The position numbers were made by a program, and so were the translations under genes. A DNA stretch of 64,000 nucleotides from positions 1,426,001 through 1,490,000 of the forward strand of contig NZ_CP114013.1 of assembly GCF_028416635.1 (NCBI RefSeq). The letters are read 5' to 3'. Source of the stretch: Baekduia alba (GTDB taxonomy: Bacteria > Actinomycetota > Thermoleophilia > Solirubrobacterales > Solirubrobacteraceae). This document shows positions 1-10,216 of this stretch, in pieces. The notes beneath the pieces were generated by a model that ran no database searches, was not told the origin of the DNA, and saw only the letters and a list, made by a program, of their open reading frames with translations. The stretch's first letter is position 1; each line of letters starts with the position of its first letter.

Positions 1-522
1 GCCGTCCGACGCCGACCGCAGCGCCTCGCGCGCCGCGTCCAGCCGCTCGTCGCGCGCCGCGCCGGCCAGCGCCTCGACGCCCTGCAGCTCCAGCGCGACG
101 CCGGTCAGCGCCTGGCCGACCTCGTCGTGCAGCTCGCGCCCGATCCGCGCCCGCTCCGCCTCCTGCGCGGCGATCGCCCGCCGCGCGCTGGCCGACCGCT
201 CGGCGATCAACCGCACCAACATCGCGTCGAACGCGCGACCGAGCGCCGCGACCTCCGCGACGCCCGCGCGCGGTCCGTGCGGCGCCGCCGGCGCCAGCAG
301 GTCGACCGCCGCCATCTCGCCCGCCAGCGCACGCAGCGGCGCGAGCGCCCGGCGCATCAGCACCACGTTGGCGACCAGCGCGAGCACGGCGCCGCCCGCC
401 AGCAGCGCGGCCTCACCGCCGGTGATCCGCGGGCTGATCGTCGCGGGGGAGAGCGCGAGGATCAGCGCGCCCACGAACACGACGAGGGCGTTGCCGGCGA
501 CCACGCGCTGCAGCAGCGTCAT
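1..522 (-). CDS. NarL-type sensor histidine kinase, N-terminal part (cut by window start)
   Basis: The reading frame is open from an ATG at 522 down to base 1, giving 174 residues of a longer protein. The first ~55 residues form two hydrophobic segments with little between them. A HAMP-like linker follows (about 56-110), then a helix ending in the H-box ERARIGRELHDEVGQ near residue 130, which is the HisKA_3 dimerisation/phosphoacceptor motif of NarL/DesK-type kinases. The ATPase domain and any partner response regulator lie outside the window. This is a membrane kinase that would phosphorylate a LuxR-type regulator. The signal sensed cannot be told, because the extracytoplasmic loop is very short. 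Confidence 0.85.
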   Translation of the reverse strand, partial: MTLLQRVVAGNALVVFVGALILALSPATISPRITGGEAALLAGGAVLALVANVVLMRRALAPLRALAGEMAAVDLLAPAAPHGPRAGVAEVAALGRAFDAMLVRLIAERSASARRAIAAQEAERARIGRELHDEVGQALTGVALELQGVEALAGAARDERLDAAREALRSASDG

Positions 523-609
523 GCCCCCATGGTGCCGCGCGCGGCGACGGCGCGGGATGGGGAGCGCTCCCCATGGTCCGCGGGCCCGCGGTCGCCGACC
601 ATCGACACC

Positions 610-756
610 ATGACCACCGAGCGCCCCGAGATCGACACCCCCACCGACGACGACGCGGCCGCCGCCAAGCGCGAGGAGCGCCAGGGCTGGCTGCTGCTGA
701 CCGGGATCTTCGTCGTCGGCGGCCTGCTCGTCGTCCTCGCGGCGATGGTCACCTGA
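610..756 (+). CDS. Small single-pass membrane protein (48 aa)
   Basis: The 48-residue product has an acidic Thr/Asp/Glu-rich N-terminal half and one hydrophobic helix (about residues 28-47) at the C-terminus. The ATG at 610 is chosen because the protein starts directly with this acidic stretch; the long in-frame extension upstream overlaps the divergent kinase and is not credible. It ends 4 bases before the antiporter gene, so the two are probably co-transcribed. Family unknown. It could be a small partner of the antiporter, but only adjacency suggests that. Confidence 0.6.
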   Translation: MTTERPEIDTPTDDDAAAAKREERQGWLLLTGIFVVGGLLVVLAAMVT

Positions 757-760
757 CCCG

Positions 761-1954
761 ATGGGCGACGGCACGCTCCTGCTCGTCGTCGGCGCCCTGC
801 TGGCCGGCGGCATCGCGGTCTCCCAGGTCGGCGACCGGCTGCGCGTCCCCGGCCTCGTGCTCGTCATCGGGCTCGGCATGGCGCTGGGCTCCGACGGCCT
901 GGGCTGGATGCACTTCGACGACTACGAGCTGGCCAAGACGATCGGCGTGATCGCGCTCGCCGCGATCCTGTTCGAGGGCGGGCTGGCCGCCGGCTTCCCG
1001 GAGATCCGGCCCGTCCTGCGCCCGGCGCTGGCGCTCGCCCTGCTCGGCACCACGCTCACCGCCGTCCTCACCGGCCTGGCCGCCTCCTGGCTGCTGGACC
1101 TCAGCCTGCTCGAAGGGCTGCTGCTCGGCTCGATCCTCGCCGCCACCGACGGCGCCGCGATCTTCGCGATCCTGCGCGGCTCGACGCTGCGCCGCCGCGT
1201 CGCCCGGACGCTCGAAGGCGAGGCCGGCCTCAACGACCCCGTGGCGGTCCTGCTCGTCTTCGGCTTCAGCGCCTGGATCACGACCGAGGGCTACGGGATC
1301 GCGGACATGGCCTCGGCCTTCGTCCTCGAGCTCGGCGTCGGCGCGGTCGCGGGCCTGGCCGTCGGCACCGCCGGCGTCGCGCTGCTGCGCCGGCTCCCGC
1401 TGACGACCGCCGGGCTGTACCCGGTCGCGTCGATGGCGCTGGCGGCGATCGCGTTCGGCGTCGGCGACGCGCTGCACGGCTCCGGCTTCCTCGCGATCTA
1501 CCTCTCCGGCCTGGTGCTCGGCAGCGCGCCGCTGGTCGAGCGCGAGGCGATGCAGACCTTCCACGACGGCCTCGCCTGGGTCGCGCAGCTCGTGATGTTC
1601 CTGACGCTCGGCCTGCTCGTCTTCCCCGACGCGCTGGGGCCGGTCGCCGTCCAGGGCACCGTGCTCGCCCTGATCGCCGCGGTCGTCGCGCGGCCGCTGG
1701 CGGCGCTGGTGGCGACGACGGGCGCCGGCTTCGACCTGCGCGAGCGCGCCGTCCTCGGCTGGGCCGGGCTGCGCGGCGCGGTGCCGGTCGTGCTCGCGAC
1801 GTTCCCGGTCCTGGAGGGGGTGCCGCGCAGCGAGGAGTTCTTCGCGATCGCGTTCTTCGCCGTGCTCGTCTCGACGGTCCTGCAGGGAACGACCTTCGAG
1901 GGCCTGGCGCGCCGGCTGGGGGTGACCACCGGCGAGGCCGCGCTGCCGAAGTAG
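761..1954 (+). CDS. CPA1-family cation/proton antiporter
   Basis: This 397-residue protein is almost entirely hydrophobic, with roughly 12 membrane segments. It carries CPA1 marks: the LFEGGL motif near residue 70 and the EGEAGLNDPVAVLL segment near 153-166 with the Asn-Asp pair that binds the exchanged cation. It should swap Na+ or K+ for protons across the cytoplasmic membrane and help pH or ion homeostasis. At about 400 residues it lacks the C-terminal TrkA/RCK regulatory domains of the longer NhaP2/CvrA type. It follows the small membrane protein closely. Ion specificity cannot be read from the sequence. Confidence 0.88.
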   Translation: MGDGTLLLVVGALLAGGIAVSQVGDRLRVPGLVLVIGLGMALGSDGLGWMHFDDYELAKTIGVIALAAILFEGGLAAGFPEIRPVLRPALALALLGTTLTAVLTGLAASWLLDLSLLEGLLLGSILAATDGAAIFAILRGSTLRRRVARTLEGEAGLNDPVAVLLVFGFSAWITTEGYGIADMASAFVLELGVGAVAGLAVGTAGVALLRRLPLTTAGLYPVASMALAAIAFGVGDALHGSGFLAIYLSGLVLGSAPLVEREAMQTFHDGLAWVAQLVMFLTLGLLVFPDALGPVAVQGTVLALIAAVVARPLAALVATTGAGFDLRERAVLGWAGLRGAVPVVLATFPVLEGVPRSEEFFAIAFFAVLVSTVLQGTTFEGLARRLGVTTGEAALPK

Positions 1955-1966
1955 CCTTGCCTGCTC

Positions 1967-2470
1967 ATGGCGCCCTTGCGCATCGATCCCGTCGCCGAGG
2001 CGCGCCGCCATTGGGAGGAGCGCTGGGGCGCGGAGCCCTCGCGCCCGATGGCGGCCGTGACGTCGATCATGCGCGCCCAGCAGGTGCTGATGGCGCGGCT
2101 GAACGAGCTCGTCAAGCCGCACGGGCTGACGTTCCCGCGCTACGAGGCGCTGGTCCTGTTGTCCTACACCAAGCGCGGCGAGCTCCCGATCGGCAAGCTC
2201 GGCGAGCGCCTCCAGGTCCACCGGACGTCGGCGTCGTCGATCGTCGCGGCGCTGGAGGACGACGGCTTCGTCGTCCGCACGCCGTCCGAGCGCGACGGCC
2301 GCGCGACGCTGGCGATCATCACCGAGAAGGGGCGGGCCGCGGCGCGCGCGGCGACCGAGGACCTCAACGCCGCCGAGTTCGGCCTCGGCGCGCTCGCGGC
2401 CGACGCGCAGGAGGGCCTGACGACCACGCTGAGAACGCTGCGGCTCGACGCGGGCGATTTCGTGTCGTAG
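1967..2470 (+). CDS. MarR-family transcriptional regulator
   Basis: A 167-residue protein with a central winged helix-turn-helix. Residues about 70-120 contain the LPIGKLGERLQVHRTSASS helix pair and a wing with the Arg-Asp-Gly-Arg turn typical of MarR proteins. N- and C-terminal helices would form the dimer interface. It lies 12 bases after the antiporter and 36 bases before the mutase, so it could control either; such regulators often sense aromatic or acyl-CoA ligands. A TAGCCT element (1952-1957) sits 9 bases upstream of the ATG, suggesting its own promoter. Ligand unknown. Confidence 0.88.
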   Translation: MAPLRIDPVAEARRHWEERWGAEPSRPMAAVTSIMRAQQVLMARLNELVKPHGLTFPRYEALVLLSYTKRGELPIGKLGERLQVHRTSASSIVAALEDDGFVVRTPSERDGRATLAIITEKGRAAARAATEDLNAAEFGLGALAADAQEGLTTTLRTLRLDAGDFVS

Positions 2471-2506
2471 CATGTGGTCCCCCGAGATATGAGGAATCCC
2501 TCCTAA

Positions 2507-4183
<1,677 letters not shown>

Positions 4184-4227
4184 GCGCCGACCGTCCCGAA
4201 GCTCACTCCCGGAGGAGAACCCGTCCC

Positions 4228-4554
4228 ATGAAGAAGTACCTCGCCGCAGGCGCCGCCACCGCGATCGCGGCCGGGGCGCTGGCCATCCCGGCCCTCGCCG
4301 CGACCAAGACCGTCCAGGTCAAGGACAACGTCTTCGTCGCCAAGAAGATCACCGTCAGCAAGGGCACGACGGTCAAGTGGGTCTGGAAGGGCAAGGCCCC
4401 GCACAACGTGAAGGTCACCAAGGGCCCGGCGAAGTTCGGCTCCAAGACCCAGGTCAAGGGCAGCTTCGCCAAGAAGCTGACCAAGGCCGGCACCTACACG
4501 ATCGTCTGCACCATCCACGCGCCCGGCATGAAGATGACCGTCAAGGTCAAGTAG
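4228..4554 (+). CDS. Secreted cupredoxin (plastocyanin-like blue copper protein)
   Basis: This 108-residue protein has a clear signal peptide (about residues 1-25, Lys-Lys then an Ala-rich core ending ALAA) and a single cupredoxin domain. The type-1 copper ligands are visible: His59 in APHN, then Cys94, His97 and Met101 in CTIHAPGM. Spacing fits plastocyanin/amicyanin-like electron carriers. It would carry electrons outside the membrane. A good GGAGGAG ribosome site lies about 10 bases upstream of the ATG. It sits between the two mutase subunits, with no obvious functional link to them. Confidence 0.85.
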   Translation: MKKYLAAGAATAIAAGALAIPALAATKTVQVKDNVFVAKKITVSKGTTVKWVWKGKAPHNVKVTKGPAKFGSKTQVKGSFAKKLTKAGTYTIVCTIHAPGMKMTVKVK

Positions 4555-4570
4555 GGCGAGTGCGGCCCGG

Positions 4571-4813
4571 CTACTCGAGATCGAGGCGCAGCTGGCCGCT
4601 GGGCCGGAGCTGCCGCACCCGCGGCGGCTCCGCGCTTGGAGCGCCGGCGGCCTTGTACACCGTCACGACGTCGCGCGGCGACAGGGGTCCGGACGGGCGT
4701 CCGTCGCACCGTTCGACGGCCAGGCGGCCGAGGCGGACGCCGCTCACCACCGCGTGGAAGCGCCCGGTCGCGCCCATCGCGAGCACCACGTCGCCGACCT
4801 CGATCTCCGCCAT
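4571..4813 (-). CDS. Hypothetical 80-residue protein
   Basis: I do not recognise a family. The N-terminal half (about 1-40) alternates hydrophobic and polar residues with Gly turns ([19 protein letters not shown]), which looks like a small beta barrel. The C-terminal half is Pro/Arg-rich and probably disordered. There is no signal peptide, Cys cluster or membrane helix. It is convergent with the cupredoxin (16 bases apart) and divergent from the mutase small subunit. Amino-acid composition is more protein-like than the opposite strand, but no strong ribosome site is visible. Confidence 0.5.
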   Translation of the reverse strand: MAEIEVGDVVLAMGATGRFHAVVSGVRLGRLAVERCDGRPSGPLSPRDVVTVYKAAGAPSAEPPRVRQLRPSGQLRLDLE

Positions 4814-4936
4814 GCACGGCGGAGCCTATCCGCCGCGAGTGAACGGCAACGGCCACCGCGACGCGCGCCACGGCCTCCGGTCGGTACGATCCCCGCGCCT
4901 CCGGACCAGCGGCACGTTGGCCGGAAGGAACCGACC

Positions 4937-5365
4937 ATGTCTGCGACTCCCACTCAGCGCAAGATCCGCGTCGTCGTCGCCAAGCCGGGCCTCGACGGCC
5001 ACGACCGCGGAGCAAAGATCATCGCGCGCGCCTTGCGCGACGCCGGCATGGAGGTGATCTACACCGGGCTGCACCAGACCCCGGAGCAGATCGTCGAGAC
5101 CGTGATCCAGGAGGACGCCGACGCCGTCGGGCTGTCGATCCTCTCGGGGGCCCACATGACGCTGGTGCCCCGCATCGTCGAGCTGCTCTCCGCGCAGGGC
5201 ATCGACGACGTCCTGGTGACCGTCGGCGGGACGATCCCGTCCGACGACATCGCGCCGCTGAAGGAGCTCGGTGTCGCCGAGGTCTTCACGCCGGGCGCGC
5301 CCACGCAGGACATCATCGACTTCATCCGGTCCGCCGTCGAGGCCTCGCCTCGGCAAGGCGTCTAG
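4937..5365 (+). CDS. Cobalamin-binding small subunit of acyl-CoA mutase
   Basis: This 142-residue protein is a stand-alone B12-binding domain. It has the DxHxxG motif at Asp20-Gly25 (DGHDRG), where His22 is the lower axial cobalt ligand. The later SILSGAH and GGTIP loops of the Rossmann-like fold follow. The whole matches the C-terminal domain of methylmalonyl-CoA mutase. It is the natural partner of the large subunit at 2507-4183, although cupredoxin and hypothetical genes separate them. The ATG at 4937 is preceded by GGAAGGAA. A possible promoter element TACGAT lies around 4887. Confidence 0.9.
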   Translation: MSATPTQRKIRVVVAKPGLDGHDRGAKIIARALRDAGMEVIYTGLHQTPEQIVETVIQEDADAVGLSILSGAHMTLVPRIVELLSAQGIDDVLVTVGGTIPSDDIAPLKELGVAEVFTPGAPTQDIIDFIRSAVEASPRQGV

Positions 5366-5424
5366 CCAGCACTGGCACATGGACCGCGTTGAACACCCAG
5401 GAGCAGTGCGGTCACCCCGCCCGA

Positions 5425-5440
5425 TTGACTCGTCAGTCAA
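5425..5440. promoter_or_regulatory. Palindromic operator upstream of the etf genes
   Basis: TTGACT and AGTCAA form a perfect 6+6 inverted repeat with a 4-base centre, 51 bases upstream of the etfB start. The size and position fit a TetR-type repressor site of the kind that controls fatty-acid and branched-chain acyl-CoA catabolism. The cognate regulator is not identified in this window. Confidence 0.6.
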
Positions 5441-5491
5441 CGGAACGGGTACCATCCCGAATGTTCGTTCGCCAGAGGAGGCACTGACACC

Positions 5492-6286
5492 GTGAAGATC
5501 GCCGTGTTGGTCAAGGAAGTCCCGGACGCCGCCGTCCAGAAGCGCATCGACCCGAGCTCGGGTCGTCTGGATCGCAGCGGTGAGAAGAACCTCAACCCGT
5601 ATGACACGCACGCCATCGAGGCTGCGATGCAGATCAAGGAGGGTGGCGCCGTCGAGGTCGACGAGATCGTCGCCGTCACCATGGGCCCCGAGTCCGCCGT
5701 GCGCGCGCTGCACAAGGCCGTCTCGCTGGGCGCCGACCGCTCCGTCCACCTCAGCGACGCGGCCCTCGCGGGCTCCGACGTCGCCGCGACCGGCTACGCG
5801 CTGGCGCAGGTGCTCAAGCGCGAGAGCCCGGACCTCGTCCTGCTGGGACAGCAGAGCGACGACGGTGAGTGCTACACGATCGGCGCCGTGGTGGCCGAGT
5901 ACCTCGGCCAGCCGTCGCTGACCCAGGTCATCAAGCTCGACATCGCCGGCACCGAGCTCACCTGCGAGCGTCAGGCCGAGTACGGCTACGACACCGTCAA
6001 GGTGACCCTGCCCGCCGTCATCTCCGTCGGCGACGCCATCAACGAGCCGCGCTACCCGTCGCTGAAGGCGATCATGGGCGCCAAGAAGAAGCCGCTGGAG
6101 ACCGTCTCCGTCGGCGACGCCGAGATCGACGCGTCGAAGGTCGGCGCCGACGGCTCGAACGTCAAGTGCGGCGACTTCAAGGCTCCGCCGAGCAAGTCCG
6201 CCGGCACGATCATCGAGGACGACGACACGGACGACACCGTGGCCAAGATCGTCGCGTGGCTCGACGAGCGCAAGCTCCTCGCCTAG
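5492..6286 (+). CDS. etfB: Electron transfer flavoprotein, beta subunit
   Basis: The 264-residue protein has the usual ETF-beta length and features: the N-terminal KIAVLVKEVPD strand, AIEAAMQIKEGG near 47-60, and the LLGQQSDDGECYTIG recognition-loop region near 118-132. It forms the heterodimer with EtfA that takes electrons from acyl-CoA dehydrogenases. The start is GTG with GAGGAGG about 10 bases upstream. It is first in the etfB-etfA-ETF:QO set and probably controlled through the palindrome at 5425-5440. Confidence 0.95.
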   Translation: MKIAVLVKEVPDAAVQKRIDPSSGRLDRSGEKNLNPYDTHAIEAAMQIKEGGAVEVDEIVAVTMGPESAVRALHKAVSLGADRSVHLSDAALAGSDVAATGYALAQVLKRESPDLVLLGQQSDDGECYTIGAVVAEYLGQPSLTQVIKLDIAGTELTCERQAEYGYDTVKVTLPAVISVGDAINEPRYPSLKAIMGAKKKPLETVSVGDAEIDASKVGADGSNVKCGDFKAPPSKSAGTIIEDDDTDDTVAKIVAWLDERKLLA

Positions 6287-6319
6287 GCCCTTCCGGACTG
6301 AGATAGGAGAACCACAGCG

Positions 6320-7294
6320 ATGAGCAACATCCTGGTCTACGCGCTCCACTACGAGGGCGCCTTCAACAAGAACTCGCTGGGCGCGGTCGCCGAGGCCTCG
6401 CGCCTCGCGGGCGAGCTCGGCGGCGAGGCCCACGCGGTCGTCGTCGGCGAGGGCATCAGCGACGAGCTGGCCGGCGCGCTCGGCAAGTACGGCGCCAAGA
6501 AGGTCTACAAGGCCGAGGGCCCCGAGGGCCTCGCCGGCCCCGTCATCGACACGCTGGGCAAGCTGTTCGACGGCGGCGACTACGAGTACGCCGTCTTCGG
6601 CGGCGGCCTGCTCGGCTTCGAGATCGGCGCCGGCCTGGCCGCGCGGATCGACGCCGGCGTGACCATGGAGGTCACGGGCGTCAACGTCGTCGACGGCAAG
6701 CTGGCCGCCGAGCGCCCGATCCTGGGCGACTCGTCGATCTCCACCTCCCGCTACAAGGGCAAGGGCATCATCATCGCCCGCCTCAACGCGTTCGAGGTCA
6801 AGGAGACCGGCGACGGCGACGCCCCGGTCGAGGCCATCACCACCGAGCTGTCGACGCAGGCCCAGCAGGCCAACATCGTCACGCGCGGCGAGCAGCGCGG
6901 CGCCGACGTCGACATCGAGGGCGCCTCGATCCTCGTCGCCGGTGGCCGCGGCCTCGGCAAGGCCGAGGGCTTCGAGCTCTGCGACGACCTGGCCAAGGCC
7001 TTCGGCAACAACGCCGCGGTCGCCGCCACGCGCGCCGTGGTCGACGCCGGCTGGTACCCCTACGCGGCGCAGATCGGCCAGACGGGCAAGACCGTCGCGC
7101 CGAAGCTGTACCTGGCGGCGGGCATCTCGGGCGCGATCCAGCACAAGGTCGGCATGCAGGCCTCGGAGAACATCGTGGCCATCAACAAGGACGCCAACGC
7201 TCCGATCTTCGAGTTCTCCGACCTCGGCATCGTCGGCGACCTCAACAAGATCCTGCCGAAGCTGACCGAGGCGGTGAAGGCCCGCAAGGGCTAG
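6320..7294 (+). CDS. etfA: Electron transfer flavoprotein, alpha subunit
   Basis: This 324-residue protein shows the ETF-alpha layout: an N-terminal adenine-nucleotide-hydrolase-like domain (1-190) and the C-terminal FAD domain with [13 protein letters not shown] (about 211-223), [28 protein letters not shown]-type contacts and a final [20 protein letters not shown] segment. It binds the FAD that receives electrons. It lies 33 bases after etfB with an AGGAGA ribosome site and 4 bases before ETF:QO, so the three are one operon. Confidence 0.95.
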   Translation: MSNILVYALHYEGAFNKNSLGAVAEASRLAGELGGEAHAVVVGEGISDELAGALGKYGAKKVYKAEGPEGLAGPVIDTLGKLFDGGDYEYAVFGGGLLGFEIGAGLAARIDAGVTMEVTGVNVVDGKLAAERPILGDSSISTSRYKGKGIIIARLNAFEVKETGDGDAPVEAITTELSTQAQQANIVTRGEQRGADVDIEGASILVAGGRGLGKAEGFELCDDLAKAFGNNAAVAATRAVVDAGWYPYAAQIGQTGKTVAPKLYLAAGISGAIQHKVGMQASENIVAINKDANAPIFEFSDLGIVGDLNKILPKLTEAVKARKG

Positions 7295-7298
7295 CGCC

Positions 7299-9053
7299 AT
7301 GGCCGGCCACAACGGCAACGGGAAGGTGGCACCGGCGGCGTACCCGCCGCCGGTCGACCCCCAGGCGGAGTTCATCAAGCGCACGCTGGACGACGAGGAA
7401 GAGCGCATCGACGTCGGCGTCGCGATCGTCGGCGGCGGCACGGCGGGCCTGGCCACGGCCAACCGCCTGCTGCAGTTGCTCGCGGACGATGCGGCGGGCG
7501 GGGGCGATGTCCTCGAGCGCCTCGGCGAGGTCCCGGTCGCGGTCATCGAGAAGGCCAAGGTCTGCGGCGGGCACAACCTGTCCGGCGCGGTCGTCCGGCC
7601 GGGTCCGCTCGAGGAGCTCTACCCCGACCTCACGCGCGAGGACTGGCGCAAGGAGGGGTGGGCCTACGGCGAGGTGCACAAGGAGGCCGTCTACATGACG
7701 CCGACCTCCAAGCACGCGATCCGGATCCCGCCGCCGCCGCCGTTCAAGAACCACGGCAACGAGGTCATCTCGGTCTCGGCGCTGGCGCGCTACCAGCAGC
7801 GGCTGGCCGAGGAGGCCGGCGCCTACGTCCTCACCGAGACCGCGGCGACGCAGCTGCTCGTCGAGGACGGCCGCGTCCGCGGCGTCCGCTCCGGCGACAA
7901 GGGTCGCGGCAAGGACGGCGAGCCGCTGGGCAACTTCGAGCCCGGCACGGACATCACCGCGCAGTTCACGGTGCTGGCCGAGGGCTGCTGGGGCCACCTC
8001 ACCGGTCCCGCGATCCGCGAGTTCGACCTGGCCGCCGGCGCCGAGCCTCAGACCTGGGAGCTCGGGGTCAAGGAGGTCTGGAAGGTCGCCAAGCCGCTGG
8101 ACCGCCTGATCCACACGATCGGGCCGTGGCCGGTCAAGATCTCGGCCAAGTACGGCCAGATCGGCGGCACGTGGATCTACCCGATGAAGGACGAGAAGAC
8201 CGGGGACGACCTGGTCTCGATCGGCTTCGTGGTCGACCTCGACTACGCCGACGCCACCACGTCGGCCCACGACCTGCTGCAGCAGTTCAAGCTGCATCCG
8301 CTGGTCAAGAAGATCCTCGAGGGCGGCGAGCGCGTCGGCTGGGGCGCCAAGGCGCTGCCGGGCGGCGGCTACTGGTCGATGCCCAAGCTCACGATGCCGG
8401 GCGCGCTGCTGGTCGGCGACTCCGCGGGCATGGTCGACACGGTGGCGCTCAAGGGCGTCCACCACTGCATCAAGTCGGGCATCCTCGCGGGCGAGGCGAT
8501 CTTCGAGGCGCTGAAGAGCGGCAAGACCTCCCTGGAGTCCTACGAGGACGCCGTCGAGGAGTCCTCGATCGGCAAGGAGCTGTACGAGGTCCGCAACACG
8601 CGCCAGCCGTTCCAGAAGGGCTTCCTGCGCGGCGGTCCGCTCGTCAACCTGGCGATCGTGACCAAGGGCAAGCTGCCTCCGGGCAAGCTGGCGTGGCACA
8701 AGCAGGACCAGAAGCCGATGTTCATCGGCAAGACCAAGGACGGCTATCCCAAGCCGGACGGCAAGTACACGTTCGACAAGCTGTCGTCGGTCTTCATCAC
8801 GGGCAACGCGACCCGCGACGACGCGCCGAACCACATCCGCGTGCGCAAGAGCGTGCCGCGCGAGGTGGCCGAGACCTGGCGCTGGATGTGCCCGGCCGGC
8901 GTGTACGAGATCCCCGAGGACGCGCCGGAGCACGGCAACGTCGACGTGATCGTCAACTACACCAACTGCGTGCAGTGCGGCGCGATCACGGCCAAGGGCG
9001 GGCGCCTGACGACGCCCGAGGGCGGCGACGGTCCGCTCTACCAGCAGACGTAG
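7299..9053 (+). CDS. Electron transfer flavoprotein:quinone oxidoreductase (FixC-FixX-like fusion)
   Basis: The 584-residue protein starts with an FAD-binding Rossmann motif ([19 protein letters not shown], about 40-58). It continues with the ETF-QO catalytic/quinone region ([22 protein letters not shown] near 375-395) and ends in the ferredoxin-like domain. It should pass electrons from reduced ETF to membrane quinone. Only three of the four expected 4Fe-4S cysteines are present: Cys531, Cys557 and Cys560. The last position of the CxxCxxC motif is Ile563 (codon ATC at 8985-8987). This could alter or abolish the cluster. It starts 4 bases after etfA and ends before a hairpin terminator. Confidence 0.93.
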   Translation: MAGHNGNGKVAPAAYPPPVDPQAEFIKRTLDDEEERIDVGVAIVGGGTAGLATANRLLQLLADDAAGGGDVLERLGEVPVAVIEKAKVCGGHNLSGAVVRPGPLEELYPDLTREDWRKEGWAYGEVHKEAVYMTPTSKHAIRIPPPPPFKNHGNEVISVSALARYQQRLAEEAGAYVLTETAATQLLVEDGRVRGVRSGDKGRGKDGEPLGNFEPGTDITAQFTVLAEGCWGHLTGPAIREFDLAAGAEPQTWELGVKEVWKVAKPLDRLIHTIGPWPVKISAKYGQIGGTWIYPMKDEKTGDDLVSIGFVVDLDYADATTSAHDLLQQFKLHPLVKKILEGGERVGWGAKALPGGGYWSMPKLTMPGALLVGDSAGMVDTVALKGVHHCIKSGILAGEAIFEALKSGKTSLESYEDAVEESSIGKELYEVRNTRQPFQKGFLRGGPLVNLAIVTKGKLPPGKLAWHKQDQKPMFIGKTKDGYPKPDGKYTFDKLSSVFITGNATRDDAPNHIRVRKSVPREVAETWRWMCPAGVYEIPEDAPEHGNVDVIVNYTNCVQCGAITAKGGRLTTPEGGDGPLYQQT

Positions 9054-9081
9054 CGCTCACGCGCGACGAGCAGCACGGGGG

Positions 9082-9110
9082 GAGGGGCGTCTGAGATGGC
9101 GCCCCTCTTC
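9082..9110 (+). terminator. Hairpin terminator after the etf operon
   Basis: GAGGGGCG and CGCCCCTC form a perfect 8-bp stem around a 10-base loop, followed by TTCGTTC. It lies 28 bases after the ETF:QO stop codon. Confidence 0.65.
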
Positions 9111-9157
9111 GTTCTCGACCGCAACACCGCGGCCCTACGCTGGTTGGAAGAGTGCGC

Positions 9158-9922
9158 ATGCGCCGCCTCAGGTCCTCCATCACGATGCTCGGCGCCGTGG
9201 CCCTCGTGGCGGCGGCGGCTCCCGCCTGGGCGGGCGCGGCCGACAAGCCGGCGCTCGGCGCCAAGGTCACGACGTGCACGACCGGCACCGATCCGGCGAC
9301 GCGCGCCGCGGTCTTCACCGGGACGATGCCGGCGGCGGTCAAGACCAAGCGCCTGCAGATGCGCTTCGCGCTGATGCAGCGGCTGGGCACCAGCGCGAAG
9401 GCGCCGTTCAAGAAGGTGGCGGTCCCGGGCTGGAGCGGCTGGGTCACCAGCGACGCGGGCCGCGACGCCCTCGTGTTCAGCAAGCGCGTCGAGGGGCTGA
9501 CGGCGCCCGCCGCCTATCGCGCGGTGGTCACGTTCCGTTGGCTGGACGCCAAGGGCCACGCACAGCGCACGACGACGCGGACGACCGCGATCTGCGACCA
9601 GCCCGATCCGCGGCCGGACCTGGTCCTGGCGGGCCTCGACGCCGCGCCGGTCGGCAAGGCGCAGGCGGCCTACACGGTGTCGGTCGAGAACGAGGGCCAC
9701 AGCGACGCGGACCCGTTCGCGGTGACGATCACCGTCGGCGGCGTCGTGTCGGACCCGATCACGCTGGGCCCGATCGCGCCGGGTGCGCAGGCGACGGGCT
9801 CGCTGGCCGCGCCTCGCTGCGCGCCGGGGTCGACGATCACGGTCACGCTGGACGTCGCGGAGACAGTGGACGAGAGCGTCGAGTCCGACGACGTCGTCGA
9901 GCGACCCTGCCCGTTGGCATAG
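9158..9922 (+). CDS. Secreted CARDB-domain protein
   Basis: A signal peptide ([25 protein letters not shown] region) opens the ~254-residue protein. The middle is a beta-rich domain of unknown family. The C-terminal ~100 residues ([22 protein letters not shown] onward, ending [13 protein letters not shown]) are a CARDB-like adhesion/beta-sandwich domain. ATG at 9158 is preferred over GTG at 9152 because GGAAG at 9146-9150 is correctly spaced only for the ATG. The protein is probably exported and surface-associated; a binding partner cannot be named. Confidence 0.7.
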   Translation: MRRLRSSITMLGAVALVAAAAPAWAGAADKPALGAKVTTCTTGTDPATRAAVFTGTMPAAVKTKRLQMRFALMQRLGTSAKAPFKKVAVPGWSGWVTSDAGRDALVFSKRVEGLTAPAAYRAVVTFRWLDAKGHAQRTTTRTTAICDQPDPRPDLVLAGLDAAPVGKAQAAYTVSVENEGHSDADPFAVTITVGGVVSDPITLGPIAPGAQATGSLAAPRCAPGSTITVTLDVAETVDESVESDDVVERPCPLA

Positions 9923-9990
9923 CCAGGGGACGTCGGACCGCTGAGGTGCGCGTTCCGGACGGTCGCGTGACGCTACACTGGGCCACGATC

Positions 9991-10203
9991 ATGAAGACCG
10001 GAATCCACCCCGAATACGTCGTGTCGCACGTCACCTGCACCTGCGGCAACGACTTCTACACGCGTTCGACGCAGTCCGAGATCCACGTCGAGGTCTGCGC
10101 GCAGTGCCATCCCTTCTACACGGGCCGCCAGAAGCTCGTGGACACCGGCGGTCGCATCGACCGCTTCAAGCGCCGCCAGGCTCGCGCGGCCAAGAAGGAC
10201 TAG
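9991..10203 (+). CDS. rpmE: 50S ribosomal protein L31 (zinc-binding form)
   Basis: The 70-residue protein matches L31: MKTGIHPEY at the start, then CTCGN and [10 protein letters not shown], giving the CxC...CxxC set of the zinc-containing (C+) form. It binds the large ribosomal subunit at the central protuberance. The ATG at 9991 gives the family length; the long in-frame extension upstream is a shadow of the preceding gene. A TACACT element at 9974-9979 is a likely -10. It opens the conserved rpmE-prfA-prmC-tsaC cluster. Confidence 0.97.
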   Translation: MKTGIHPEYVVSHVTCTCGNDFYTRSTQSEIHVEVCAQCHPFYTGRQKLVDTGGRIDRFKRRQARAAKKD

Positions 10204-10216
10204 CACCCCTCACCTG

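Noticed and set aside
2471-2506. Cobalamin riboswitch ahead of the B12-dependent mutase
   Set aside because: The leader is only 36 bases and has no B12-box-like sequence.
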